Source: Bacteroidetes bacterium UBA7688 (GTDB lineage: Bacteria > Bacteroidota > Bacteroidia > Chitinophagales > Chitinophagaceae). Taken from it: a stretch of 5,322 nt of DNA. Numbering within the stretch: position 1 is the first letter of the stretch; every line of letters starts with the position of its first letter. A model generated the notes under the pieces. It worked only from the letters and a program-made list of their open reading frames with translations. It searched no databases and was not told the DNA's origin. The stretch is from assembly GCA_002482815.1 (NCBI GenBank), contig DLGS01000011.1, positions 1 through 5,322 of the forward strand, read 5' to 3'. Position numbers and translations under genes: made by a program. Of the stretch, positions 1 through 4,794 are shown piece after piece.

Positions 1-715
1 GGGCAGGAATTATAATTATGTCCGTATAGGCGTGGAAGAGGCAGGATTGCTGATGGCTGGACTCAATTACCTTCAAAAAGCCGTGAGAACGAAAAAGGAA
101 GATTTCATTTTCGACCAGTATGTAAAGTTTGATTTGGATGCCCGCCGGTATTTCAATGCAAGACACTCCCTGGTTGCCACCCGATTCCTGGCCGGCATCG
201 GCAGTCCCTATGGCGATTCCCGTACACTGCCTTATATCAAGCAATATTTTGTAGGTGGTCCCTATAGTCTTCGTGGATGGCGCCCGCGCACATTGGGACC
301 CAAAACCCTGGTAGATTCAGCCAGCAGCAGTATCGACCGCACCGGTGATATCAAACTGGAACTGAATGCAGAATACCGTTTTGATATGATTCAGCTGTTT
401 TCCGGAACCCTCCGCCTGAACGGTGCCTTGTTTGCAGATGCCGGTAATGTGTGGCTGGCAGAAAAAGATGCCGGCACGCCTAATGGCGAATTTGATATCA
501 GCCGCCTGGGCCACGATATCGCTATGAGTACCGGTGCAGGCCTTCGGGTAATTGTAGCCGACTTCTTTACCATCAGGCTGGATGCGGCCTTCCCCATCAA
601 AGACCCTTATGTAGGACCAAACAATGGCTGGGTACTGCGCAAAGTGGACCTGGGCAACAGCGCTTGGCGCAGCGATAACATCATTATCAATTTCGCTATC
701 GGGATGCCTTTTTAA
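1..715 (+). CDS. BamA/TamA-family outer-membrane beta-barrel protein (TamL-like), 3' part only
   Basis: The reading frame is open from base 2 to the TAA at 713-715, so the gene starts before the window; the GTG at 32 is internal. The visible ~237 residues are the C-terminal part of an Omp85-type barrel. The signature G-G-P-Y-S-L-R-G-W (codons around 256-282) matches the conserved GGxxSxRGW segment of loop 6, whose Arg reaches into the barrel lumen. Later come D-A-G-N-V-W and a final strand ending G-M-P-F with a terminal Phe, as expected for a protein inserted by the BAM complex. Known family roles are outer-membrane protein assembly (BamA) or the TAM complex (TamA; TamL is the Bacteroidota lipoprotein form). 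The phrase P-R-T-L-G-P after the RGW motif resembles my recollection of TamL, but the N-terminal half that would decide (POTRA domains, lipobox) is outside the window. No clear terminator follows; the next gene has its own promoter-like box. Confidence 0.88.
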   Translation, partial: GRNYNYVRIGVEEAGLLMAGLNYLQKAVRTKKEDFIFDQYVKFDLDARRYFNARHSLVATRFLAGIGSPYGDSRTLPYIKQYFVGGPYSLRGWRPRTLGPKTLVDSASSSIDRTGDIKLELNAEYRFDMIQLFSGTLRLNGALFADAGNVWLAEKDAGTPNGEFDISRLGHDIAMSTGAGLRVIVADFFTIRLDAAFPIKDPYVGPNNGWVLRKVDLGNSAWRSDNIIINFAIGMPF

Positions 716-752
716 TGTTCGAAAATTTTATAACGTTTATTTAGGGAGGCAA

Positions 753-785
753 TTTATCCATCACTATACCTGAACTGTATATTTG
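753..785 (+). promoter_or_regulatory. Bacteroidota-type promoter for the gene at 809
   Basis: TATATTTG at 778-785 matches the Bacteroidota -7 consensus TAnnTTTG exactly. A weak -33 candidate, TTTA at 753-756, lies 21 bases upstream. Transcription would begin near 791-793, giving a 5' leader of under 20 bases before the ATG at 809. The -7 box is convincing and the -33 box is not. Confidence 0.6.
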
Positions 786-808
786 CGTCCTATCATCCTT
801 AATGCTTC

Positions 809-1519
809 ATGCGCCATTTTTGGTTTATTGTATTTCTCCTTCTTTCCACTACAGCCGGAGCCACCACATGGCGGGGCACCATTACCGATGGTGACAGTAA
901 ATTGCCTATTCAAGGTGTCACCATTACCAATACGGCTTCTCAAATGTTTGTGGTGACCGACGAGCGTGGCCAGTTCAATATCGAAGGAAACCCGGGTGAT
1001 AAAGTCACCTTTTACTGTCCCGGCTACCGGGGCGAAACCCATGTTATCATTCCCGGGCTGGAAGGTATCCGCCTCAATTTTGCCCTTCGCCTCAGCAGCC
1101 GCGAACTGCAGGAGGTGGTCATCAAACAGAAATTCAAAACCAAATACCAGCTCGATTCAGCCGAGCGCCGCTCCGAACACAGCAGGGTGTTGGCCAGGCA
1201 AAAATCCAGTATCGGCAGCCCTTTCAGTTTTGTGGCCGAAAAATTTTCGCGGAAGCAAAAGGATATGTTCCGTTTTCAGAAAAACTTCAACCGCATGGAA
1301 ATAGAGCAGTTTACCGACAGCCGCTATTCGCCGGAATTGGTGAACACCCTCACCAACCTGGGCGGCGACACCCTGGCTTATTTTATGAATACCTACAAAA
1401 TGCCCTACGACTATGCCCGCACGGCCACTGCCCTGGAGTTGAAAATGTGGATCCGGTATAATTATAAAACCTTTATGCAGGAGACAGACAGTATGCGCAA
1501 GCTAAAATTGCCTTATTAA
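809..1519 (+). CDS. Secreted carboxypeptidase-like regulatory domain protein
   Basis: This 236-aa protein has a clear Sec signal peptide: M-R-H, a hydrophobic core at residues 4-12, and a probable signal peptidase I site after A-G-A (residue 18). Residues ~22-105 form a CarboxypepD_reg-like beta-sandwich, with G-T-I-T-D, P-I-Q-G-V-T-I, a T-D-E-R-G-Q-F turn and an E-V-V-I end. This is the module found at the N-terminus of many TonB-dependent receptors, but no plug or barrel follows here. Residues ~110-236 are a polar, mostly helical tail (R-F-Q-K-N-F; Y-S-P-E-L-V; M-P-Y-D-Y-A-R; L-E-L-K-M-W-I-R-Y-N-Y) that I recall as a recurring Bacteroidota partner of this domain, with no established function. 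The protein is probably periplasmic or surface-associated. The ATG at 809 is chosen because it begins the signal peptide and lies just after the promoter box. Its role is unknown. Confidence 0.85.
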   Translation: MRHFWFIVFLLLSTTAGATTWRGTITDGDSKLPIQGVTITNTASQMFVVTDERGQFNIEGNPGDKVTFYCPGYRGETHVIIPGLEGIRLNFALRLSSRELQEVVIKQKFKTKYQLDSAERRSEHSRVLARQKSSIGSPFSFVAEKFSRKQKDMFRFQKNFNRMEIEQFTDSRYSPELVNTLTNLGGDTLAYFMNTYKMPYDYARTATALELKMWIRYNYKTFMQETDSMRKLKLPY

Positions 1520-1531
1520 AAATGTGAATTT

Positions 1532-1553
1532 GTTACCGTTATAAAACGGAAAC
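1532..1553. repeat. Inverted repeat inside the tatC promoter region
   Basis: The arms are GTT-a-CCGTT (1532-1540) and AACGG-a-AAC (1545-1553), with a 4-base ATAA centre and one A/A mismatch. No T-tract follows, so it is a poor intrinsic terminator for the upstream gene. It sits immediately upstream of the TAACTTTG box and could be an operator dyad or simply chance. Confidence 0.35.
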
Positions 1554-1558
1554 ATTAA

Positions 1559-1566
1559 TAACTTTG
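1559..1566 (+). promoter_or_regulatory. -7 promoter box for tatC-rpiB
   Basis: TAACTTTG matches TAnnTTTG. Transcription would start around 1572-1574, about 23 bases before the TTG start at 1596. The nearest TTTG that could act as -33 element is at 1529-1532, 26 bases away, which is longer than the usual spacing of about 17-23, so the upstream half is uncertain. Confidence 0.5.
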
Positions 1567-1595
1567 CGCCTCAAATTCATCCAGCCAGCCCTATT

Positions 1596-2453
1596 TTGAG
1601 TATTATACATTCTTTTTTGAAAAAACGGCAAACCAGCCCCACAGCCGAGATGGGTTTTACAGACCATATCGAGGAGTTGCGCTGGCACATCGTGCGCTCC
1701 CTGCTTGCTGTTATTATCCTGGCCATTGTAGCTTTCTTCAACATTGAGTGGATATTCGATAAGATATTACTGGGCCCTGCGCATGCCGATTTTGTGTCTT
1801 ACCGCATCCTCTGCTGGCTGGGCAACGAGCTGAAACTGGACGGACTTTGCCTGCAGGATATCAAAATCAAATTTCAGAATACCGAGCTGGCGGGGCAGTT
1901 TACCATGAGTTTTTCCGTGTCGCTGATGCTGGGTTTTATAGTCGCTTTCCCTTATGTGTTCTGGGAGTTCTGGCGTTTTATCAAGCCTGCGCTGAAGGAA
2001 AAAGAGCTGAAGCATGCCGGTGGCATTGTGTTCTGGTCTTCCCTGTTGTTTATTACCGGTGTATTGTTTGCCTATTTTGTCATTGTGCCTTTCACGGTCA
2101 ATTTTTTTGGCAATTACCAGCTCAGCCCTTCCTTCGAAAATATCATTACCATCGGTAATTACTATGATACCCTGGCCGATCTGGTGATCGGCATGGGCGT
2201 GGTGTTCGAAATACCGATTGCGGTTTATTTTCTGGCCAAAGTAGGTTTCCTGACACCCAAGCTGATGCGCGACCAACGCCGCTTTGCGATATTAATTATT
2301 TTTGTGCTGGCAGCCATTATCACTCCGCCGGACTGGTTCAGCATCTGGCTGGTGGCCATCCCGCTGATTATGCTTTACGAAGGTGGCATCATCATTGCCG
2401 GCAGGGTAGTGAAAGCAAAAAACCTGAGAAATACTAAATACGATAATCTTTAA
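1596..2453 (+). CDS. tatC: Twin-arginine translocase subunit TatC
   Basis: TatC is the polytopic inner-membrane receptor that recognises twin-arginine signal peptides and recruits TatA to move folded proteins across the membrane. The 285-aa product carries the family landmarks: D-H-I-E-E-L-R at residues 23-29 (E27, R29 match E. coli E15, R17), F-I-K-P-A-L-K-E-K-E ending at E137 (E. coli E103), F-A-Y-F-V-I-V-P before the fourth membrane segment, F-E-I-P with E205 (E. coli E170), and I-T-P-P-D with D246 (E. coli D211). Six hydrophobic segments are readable. The first periplasmic loop (~52-100) is long and holds two Cys (73, 85), which I take as a Bacteroidota feature. No in-frame ATG precedes residue 19 (1650); that ATG would leave only four residues before D-H-I-E-E-L-R, so the TTG at 1596 is preferred. 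No tatA/B is in the window. rpiB follows after five bases. Confidence 0.95.
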   Translation: MSIIHSFLKKRQTSPTAEMGFTDHIEELRWHIVRSLLAVIILAIVAFFNIEWIFDKILLGPAHADFVSYRILCWLGNELKLDGLCLQDIKIKFQNTELAGQFTMSFSVSLMLGFIVAFPYVFWEFWRFIKPALKEKELKHAGGIVFWSSLLFITGVLFAYFVIVPFTVNFFGNYQLSPSFENIITIGNYYDTLADLVIGMGVVFEIPIAVYFLAKVGFLTPKLMRDQRRFAILIIFVLAAIITPPDWFSIWLVAIPLIMLYEGGIIIAGRVVKAKNLRNTKYDNL

Positions 2454-2458
2454 TAGTT

Positions 2459-2914
2459 ATGTCTGATCTGATTTTTAACCAAACATTACCTGTGGCTATC
2501 GGTGCCGATCACGCAGGATACGAATACAAGGAAATGCTGAAAAGCATGCTGGAAGCTCAAGGCTGGCAGGTAAACGACAAGGGTACCCATAGCCTGGACA
2601 GCGTGGATTATCCTGATTTTGCCCACCCGGTGGCTGCCGATGTGGAGCAGGGTGAAGCGGCTTTTGGCGTGCTGATTTGTGGTAGTGGCGAGGGTGTTTG
2701 CATTACGGCCAACAAACATGCCGGTGTACGCGCTGCGCTCTGCTGGAACAATGAGGTGGCCCAACTATCGCGCCAGCACAACAATGCGAATGTGATTTGC
2801 CTGCCTGCCCGCTTTGTGAGCCAGGACCAGGCGAAGGAAATGCTGCAATCGTTTATCGATACAGCCTTCGAAGGTGGCAGGCACGCCAACCGTGTGAACA
2901 AAATAAGTTGCTAA
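2459..2914 (+). CDS. rpiB: Ribose-5-phosphate isomerase B
   Basis: RpiB is a cytoplasmic enzyme that interconverts ribose 5-phosphate and ribulose 5-phosphate in the non-oxidative pentose phosphate pathway; some LacA/RpiB relatives act on allose- or galactose-6-phosphate. The 151-aa length is normal for the family. Visible motifs are G-A-D-H-A-G (residues 15-20, phosphate-site loop), K-G-T (41-43), D-Y-P (50-52), L-I-C-G-S-G-E-G-V (72-80) with C74 at the position of the E. coli catalytic Cys66, A-N-K (84-86), the Q-L-S-R-Q-H-N segment (102-108) with ring-opening His107, and E-G-G-R-H (138-142). Having the Cys places it in the E. coli-like class rather than the Glu-based mycobacterial class. 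The ATG lies five bases after the tatC stop, so the two are almost certainly cotranscribed. A strong terminator follows at 2946. Confidence 0.95.
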   Translation: MSDLIFNQTLPVAIGADHAGYEYKEMLKSMLEAQGWQVNDKGTHSLDSVDYPDFAHPVAADVEQGEAAFGVLICGSGEGVCITANKHAGVRAALCWNNEVAQLSRQHNNANVICLPARFVSQDQAKEMLQSFIDTAFEGGRHANRVNKISC

Positions 2915-2945
2915 CATAAATTACCCTCCGGGGATAAGATACTGA

Positions 2946-2979
2946 AGCCATTTGCCTTGCGGCAGATGGCTTTTTTGTT
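2946..2979 (+). terminator. Intrinsic terminator of tatC-rpiB
   Basis: The stem pairs AGCCATTTGCC (2946-2956) with GGCAGATGGCT (2961-2971): 11 pairs, one of them G-U, closed by the loop TTGC. A run of six T (2971-2976) follows, then GTTT. It lies 31 bases after the rpiB stop and marks the end of the conserved block. Confidence 0.9.
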
Positions 2980-2987
2980 TCGGAAAA

Positions 2988-3044
2988 GTATCTGAATACG
3001 GTTGGAAACGTATCTGAATACGCTATGAGACGTATTGGAATACC
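2988..3044. repeat. Three short repeats at exact 22-bp spacing
   Basis: GTATCTGAATACG occurs at 2988-3000 and 3010-3022, and a variant GTATTGGAATACC at 3032-3044. Each start is 22 bases after the last, about two helical turns. Each copy holds a small dyad, GTAT-N4-ATAC, and is preceded by a GGAAAA/GGAAAC/TGAGAC-type heptad, so the repeated unit may be near 19 bases. Because 22 is not a multiple of three, the copies fall in different frames and are not a peptide repeat. They could be a protein-binding array or debris of an element. Confidence 0.6.
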
Positions 3045-3138
3045 TTTTTGGCATCAGAAGAACTACCGCACCAACCTCCTCAAAGATGAGAAAGTTGGCC
3101 AGTGGAGTAATATCGCCGGTATCACAGTGGTGGGATAG
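3025..3138 (+). pseudogene. Possible 3' remnant of a lost gene (copy A)
   Basis: An open frame runs from ATG 3025 to TAG 3136-3138. Its last residues read V-G-Q-W-S-N-I-A-G-I-T-V-V-G. Copy B at 3882 reads V-G-R-W-S-N-L-A-S-I-T-L-V-G and also stops at the same place. Differences between the copies are mostly synonymous or conservative, and the stop is TAG in one and TAA in the other, which suggests both descend from the end of a real coding sequence. Both are followed by a terminator-like hairpin. I do not recognise the parent protein. Upstream of about 3060 the frame runs through non-coding repeats, so the ATG at 3025 is not claimed as a true start. Confidence 0.35.
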
Positions 3139-3198
3139 CTGTTCCTTATGAATGATGAATAAAAAAACGTCCCTTGTAAGGCGTTTTTGTTTTGGGGG
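3094..3198 (+). repeat. 105-bp intergenic repeat, copy A
   Basis: It aligns without gaps to 3882-3986. By hand alignment 16 positions differ, so identity is about 85%. The unit comprises the last 14 codons of a lost reading frame, a stop, an invariant block TTATGAATGATGAATAA (copy A 3145-3161), and a terminator hairpin. Each copy stands upstream of a small gene, 93 bases before the gene at 3291 and 120 bases before the gene at 4106. Confidence 0.8.
3164..3192 (+). terminator. Weak intrinsic terminator in repeat copy A
   Basis: AAAACGTC (3164-3171) faces GGCGTTTT (3180-3187) with one G-U pair, followed by more T. Relative to copy B, two C-G pairs near the loop are lost (C3172/C3173 opposite A3178/A3179), so this version should be weaker. 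It would end transcription from the remnant frame ending at 3138. Confidence 0.6.
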
Positions 3199-3249
3199 AA
3201 ACGTTTTATTTCGTTTTTGAGGTTTGTGAGTGTAATTTGTGCGAAGTTT

Positions 3250-3269
3250 ATGGCTGGTGTAAACAAGTT
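3250..3269 (+). repeat. 20-bp leader repeat, copy 1
   Basis: ATGGCTGGTGTAAACAAGTT recurs at 4067-4086 with one change (G to A at the tenth position). A looser match, TGTA(A)TTTGTGC, lies just upstream in both places. Copy 1 ends 21 bases before the ATG at 3291 and copy 2 ends 19 bases before the ATG at 4106, so it is a shared 5' leader of two otherwise unlike genes. Confidence 0.75.
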
Positions 3270-3290
3270 AGCGGCAATAAGCGAATAGAC

Positions 3291-3725
3291 ATGATAGTTA
3301 CAGAATTAATAAATTCCTTCAGACAATTTCTTAATGTTTCGTGGTCGACACTTCCAGACCTTTTAAAAGACCGACAAAAAAGTTGGGACGCAATTGACGA
3401 CTGGTATCAAACGAACTGGGAAACCATTGTTGAAACACAAATTAATATAGTACGACAAGAAAATGAAATGGTTGTCTTGGAAATATTTGGTAACGGTGCA
3501 GATTGCAATGGATCTAGCTCAAGAGTATTTCTACCTGAAAGTTTGCCGACACATTGCATTAAAGTAAATGACAGATATCGCTTCAATAGTTTTGGGACAA
3601 AATATGAGACTGGTTGGTTTGAAATAACTTATCCTTTTGACTTTATAAAAGTTTTAGACGAGGACGAAATAGAAATAATTTTAAGCGCAGAGAATGCTAA
3701 ATTTTCGCTAGAGAAAATGATGTAG
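3291..3725 (+). CDS. Small cytoplasmic protein of unknown function
   Basis: The 144-aa product begins M-I-V-T-E-L-I-N. I do not recognise the family. It is acidic, with no signal peptide or membrane segment. Residues ~1-50 look helical and rich in Trp (S-W-S-T-L-P-D-L-L; D-D-W-Y-Q-T-N-W). Then comes a strand-rich part with a distinctive G-N-G-A-D-C-N-G-S-S-S-R-V segment (about residues 67-79), P-T-H-C-I-K-V, and an F-E-I-T-Y-P-F-D-F stretch, closing with an Asp/Glu-rich tail. The frame is open back to an ATG at 3192, but that start lies in the T-tract of a terminator and its N-terminus would cover the leader repeat, so ATG 3291 is preferred. Codon use is AT-rich, unlike tatC/rpiB, suggesting transfer. 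Size, acidity and single-gene spacing fit an immunity-type protein, but this is only inference. Confidence 0.7.
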   Translation: MIVTELINSFRQFLNVSWSTLPDLLKDRQKSWDAIDDWYQTNWETIVETQINIVRQENEMVVLEIFGNGADCNGSSSRVFLPESLPTHCIKVNDRYRFNSFGTKYETGWFEITYPFDFIKVLDEDEIEIILSAENAKFSLEKMM

Positions 3726-3739
3726 ACTTTCACCCAGCT

Positions 3740-3874
3740 CGGCGTAGTCTGTAGCTAAGCAAAGGAGCAGAGCGGACTACGTCGTGTTTAAACTGCAGTC
3801 TCCTGACTGCTATGAAAAACAGACTATGACGACGTAGTCGGCGATGCGCAAAGGCTTACACTTCAGACTACGCC
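3740..3874. repeat. Nested palindromic element, complete copy
   Basis: The outer arms are GGCGTAGTCTG (3741-3751) and CAGACTACGCC (3864-3874), 11 bp perfect. The inner arms are GACTACGTCGT (3775-3785) and ACGACGTAGTC (3829-3839), also 11 bp perfect. In the centre a hairpin pairs GCAGTC (3795-3800) with GACTGC (3805-3810) around TCCT. The core GTAGTC thus appears four times in alternating orientation. The first 79 bases (3740-3818) recur at 5244-5322 with 8 differences. No useful frame runs through it. It begins 14 bases after the stop of the gene at 3291 and abuts repeat copy B. It could be a MITE-like element, a REP/BIME-type repeat or a recombination site. Confidence 0.8.
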
Positions 3875-3881
3875 CAACAGT

Positions 3882-3986
3882 GTAGGGCGGTGGAGCAATC
3901 TCGCCAGTATCACATTAGTGGGATAAATGCTCCTTATGAATGATGAATAAGAAAACGCCCCTTGTGGGGCGTTTTTGTTTTGGGGT
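3882..3986 (+). repeat. 105-bp intergenic repeat, copy B
   Basis: This is the second copy of the unit at 3094, offset by 788 bases. Its left boundary, GTAGGGCGG, begins eight bases after the palindromic element ends at 3874, so coding sequence upstream of the V-G-R-W codons has been replaced here. The reading frame W-S-N-L-A-S-I-T-L-V-G stops with TAA at 3924-3926. Nothing else resembling a gene is seen between 3726 and 4105. Confidence 0.8.
3952..3979 (+). terminator. Strong intrinsic terminator in repeat copy B
   Basis: AAAACGCCCC (3952-3961) pairs perfectly over ten bases with GGGGCGTTTT (3966-3975) around the loop TTGT, followed by T and GTTT. It is a complete terminator for a gene that is no longer present upstream, and it would isolate the following gene from read-through. 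Confidence 0.85.
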
Positions 3987-4002
3987 TATATTACTACTTT
4001 TG
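3974..4002 (+). promoter_or_regulatory. Candidate promoter for the gene at 4106
   Basis: TACTTTTG at 3995-4002 matches TAnnTTTG, with TTTG at 3974-3977 as a -33 element, 17 bases apart. It overlaps the T-tract of the terminator, so a new transcript could start just where the old one ends. The corresponding place in copy A reads CGTTTTTG and lacks the TA. Confidence 0.4.
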
Positions 4003-4066
4003 AGCAGCGACCAATCAGCCATTTATGGCACGAAGCCAAAAGAATTTGGGTGTATTTGTGCATGTG

Positions 4067-4086
4067 ATGGCTGGTATAAACAAGTT
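4067..4086 (+). repeat. 20-bp leader repeat, copy 2
   Basis: ATGGCTGGTATAAACAAGTT is the second copy of the leader at 3250. Its last three bases (GTT) begin a 10-bp sequence, GTTGTACGCT (4084-4093), whose exact reverse complement follows the stop of the next gene at 4529-4538. Confidence 0.75.
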
Positions 4087-4538
4087 GTACGCTATACCTT
4101 TCAACATGCAACAGATTTCTACATTGACAGACAAGATGCTTAATTATATCGAGTCCAAAAGAAATTGGGTCAGGGATCATTATACACCCGAAGCAATCAA
4201 CGAATACAATACAATTTCGGGAAAGCTGACTTTGTTGGACACAATTTTACAATCAAATTGGATCGGCAAAGATGAAACTTACAAACTGCAAAGTCTTGGA
4301 ATCACTTTGGGTGACATACTCGTTCAGGAAATGAGTTTTGTTTGGATAGAAGTTGATGACGAATTTGGCAATACCCCAGCACTTCAACTACCTGACACTA
4401 CATTAATATTGTATCCTTTAACGATGATTTCAAAAAGAATTGAAGCAGGTGAGGATGTTGATATATATGAACTATACAGCGGACTGAAAGAAAAAATTAA
4501 TGAATTAAAATTCGAGGCCAGATAGTACAGCGTACAAC
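4084..4538. repeat. 10-bp inverted repeat flanking the DUF3806-like gene
   Basis: GTTGTACGCT at 4084-4093, 12 bases before the ATG, and AGCGTACAAC at 4529-4538, starting 3 bases after the TAG, are exact reverse complements. Only the two ends are repeat; the gene lies between. The layout resembles an integron cassette, whose 5' end is complementary to the inverse core of its own attC, but GTTGTAC departs from GTTRRRY at one position. Confidence 0.5.
4106..4525 (+). CDS. DUF3806-like protein
   Basis: The 139-aa product begins M-Q-Q-I-S. Its C-terminal half reads L-G-I-T-L-G-D-I-L-V-Q-E, then W-I-E-V-D-D-E-F-G, P-A-L, and L-Y-P-L-T-M-I-S-K-R-I-E-A-G-E. This matches my memory of the DUF3806 family, whose function is not established. 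The N-terminal ~60 residues are helical and polar, with no signal peptide or membrane segment, so it is cytoplasmic. The frame is open to an ATG at 4025, but residues from there would translate the leader repeat shared with the unrelated gene at 3291; ATG 4106 sits in the same place relative to that leader as ATG 3291 does, and is preferred. A 10-bp inverted repeat flanks the gene, and two hairpin structures follow. Family call is fairly confident; function unknown, with an immunity-type role as speculation. Confidence 0.78.
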   Translation: MQQISTLTDKMLNYIESKRNWVRDHYTPEAINEYNTISGKLTLLDTILQSNWIGKDETYKLQSLGITLGDILVQEMSFVWIEVDDEFGNTPALQLPDTTLILYPLTMISKRIEAGEDVDIYELYSGLKEKINELKFEAR

Positions 4539-4553
4539 ATTGGGTTTGCTGCC

Positions 4554-4594
4554 GTTGTTGGTGTTTAGAATTGTCTTTCACAATTTCCAACAAC
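4554..4594. repeat. Hairpin after the DUF3806-like gene
   Basis: GTTGTTGG (4554-4561) pairs with CCAACAAC (4587-4594). Inside, AATTGT (4569-4574) pairs with ACAATT (4580-4585) around CTTTC. The linkers between the two stems are unequal (seven bases against one). No T-tract follows, so it is not a good intrinsic terminator; it may be part of a structured cassette end or a transcript-stabilising hairpin. Confidence 0.6.
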
Positions 4595-4652
4595 AATATT
4601 ATTACTCGTTGGTGAGTTCAAATACAATGCCCTCGCCTCAACTCCACTGACG

Positions 4653-4743
4653 CAAGTATGCGGTTAAAGCAATGAAGGGTTGTGTACTTGTGCCGGTAGC
4701 ATCAGGCACAAGTACGCTCTGGAAAAGCTAAGCTGCATACTTG
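4653..4743. repeat. Second nested palindromic element
   Basis: The outer arms are CAAGTATGC (4653-4661) and GCATACTTG (4735-4743), extendable through G-U pairs to about 13 positions. The inner arms are GTACTTGTGCC (4684-4694) and GGCACAAGTAC (4705-4715), 11 bp perfect, with a 10-base loop. The core CAAGTA occurs four times in alternating orientation, the same topology as the element at 3740 but with different sequence. It ends 51 bases before the DUF4304 gene. Confidence 0.75.
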
Positions 4744-4777
4744 GGCCGGAGAGGACATAAAAACAAAACGACTGACT

Positions 4778-4786
4778 AAAAAAGGA
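4778..4786 (+). promoter_or_regulatory. Possible ribosome binding site of the DUF4304 gene
   Basis: AAAAAAGGA ends eight bases before ATG 4795. Purine-rich spacing like this supports the start, although Bacteroidota often do without a Shine-Dalgarno sequence. I see no good TAnnTTTG box between the hairpin and the gene. Confidence 0.35.
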
Positions 4787-4794
4787 TAGAAAAT

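Noticed and set aside
1767..2276. 169-aa open frame on the minus strand inside tatC
   Set aside because: It is the shadow of a certain gene, is rich in His and Gln as antisense frames often are, and has no recognisable domain.
2608..2901. Minus-strand frames inside rpiB
   Set aside because: They lie wholly opposite a clearly identified enzyme gene and show no domain features.
2988..3044. CRISPR array
   Set aside because: The repeats are only 13 bases with 9-base gaps, far shorter than CRISPR repeats and spacers, and no cas gene is present.
3192..3290. N-terminal extension of the gene at 3291 back to an ATG at 3192
   Set aside because: The extension starts inside the tail of a terminator and translates the leader repeat that also precedes an unrelated gene; ATG 3291 fits the shared leader spacing.
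3740..3874. tRNA or other classical structured RNA
   Set aside because: The nested arms do not form a cloverleaf, there is no anticodon or T-loop pattern, and the partial second copy behaves as a repeat element.
3740..3874. Complete insertion sequence
   Set aside because: Only about 135 bases long with no transposase frame; at most a non-autonomous element.
4025..4105. N-terminal extension of the DUF3806-like gene back to ATG 4025
   Set aside because: It too would translate the leader repeat; the extra residues do not resemble the family, and the ATG at 4106 is placed like the start of the other leader-bearing gene.
3940..4143. 67-aa frame on the + strand across the terminator and leader
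   Set aside because: It runs through the terminator hairpin and the leader repeat and overlaps the DUF3806-like gene in another frame. A faint peptide similarity to the frame before 3291 is explained by the shared leader DNA.
4653..4743. Intrinsic terminator of the DUF3806-like gene
   Set aside because: The stems are strong but no T-tract follows the right arm on either strand.
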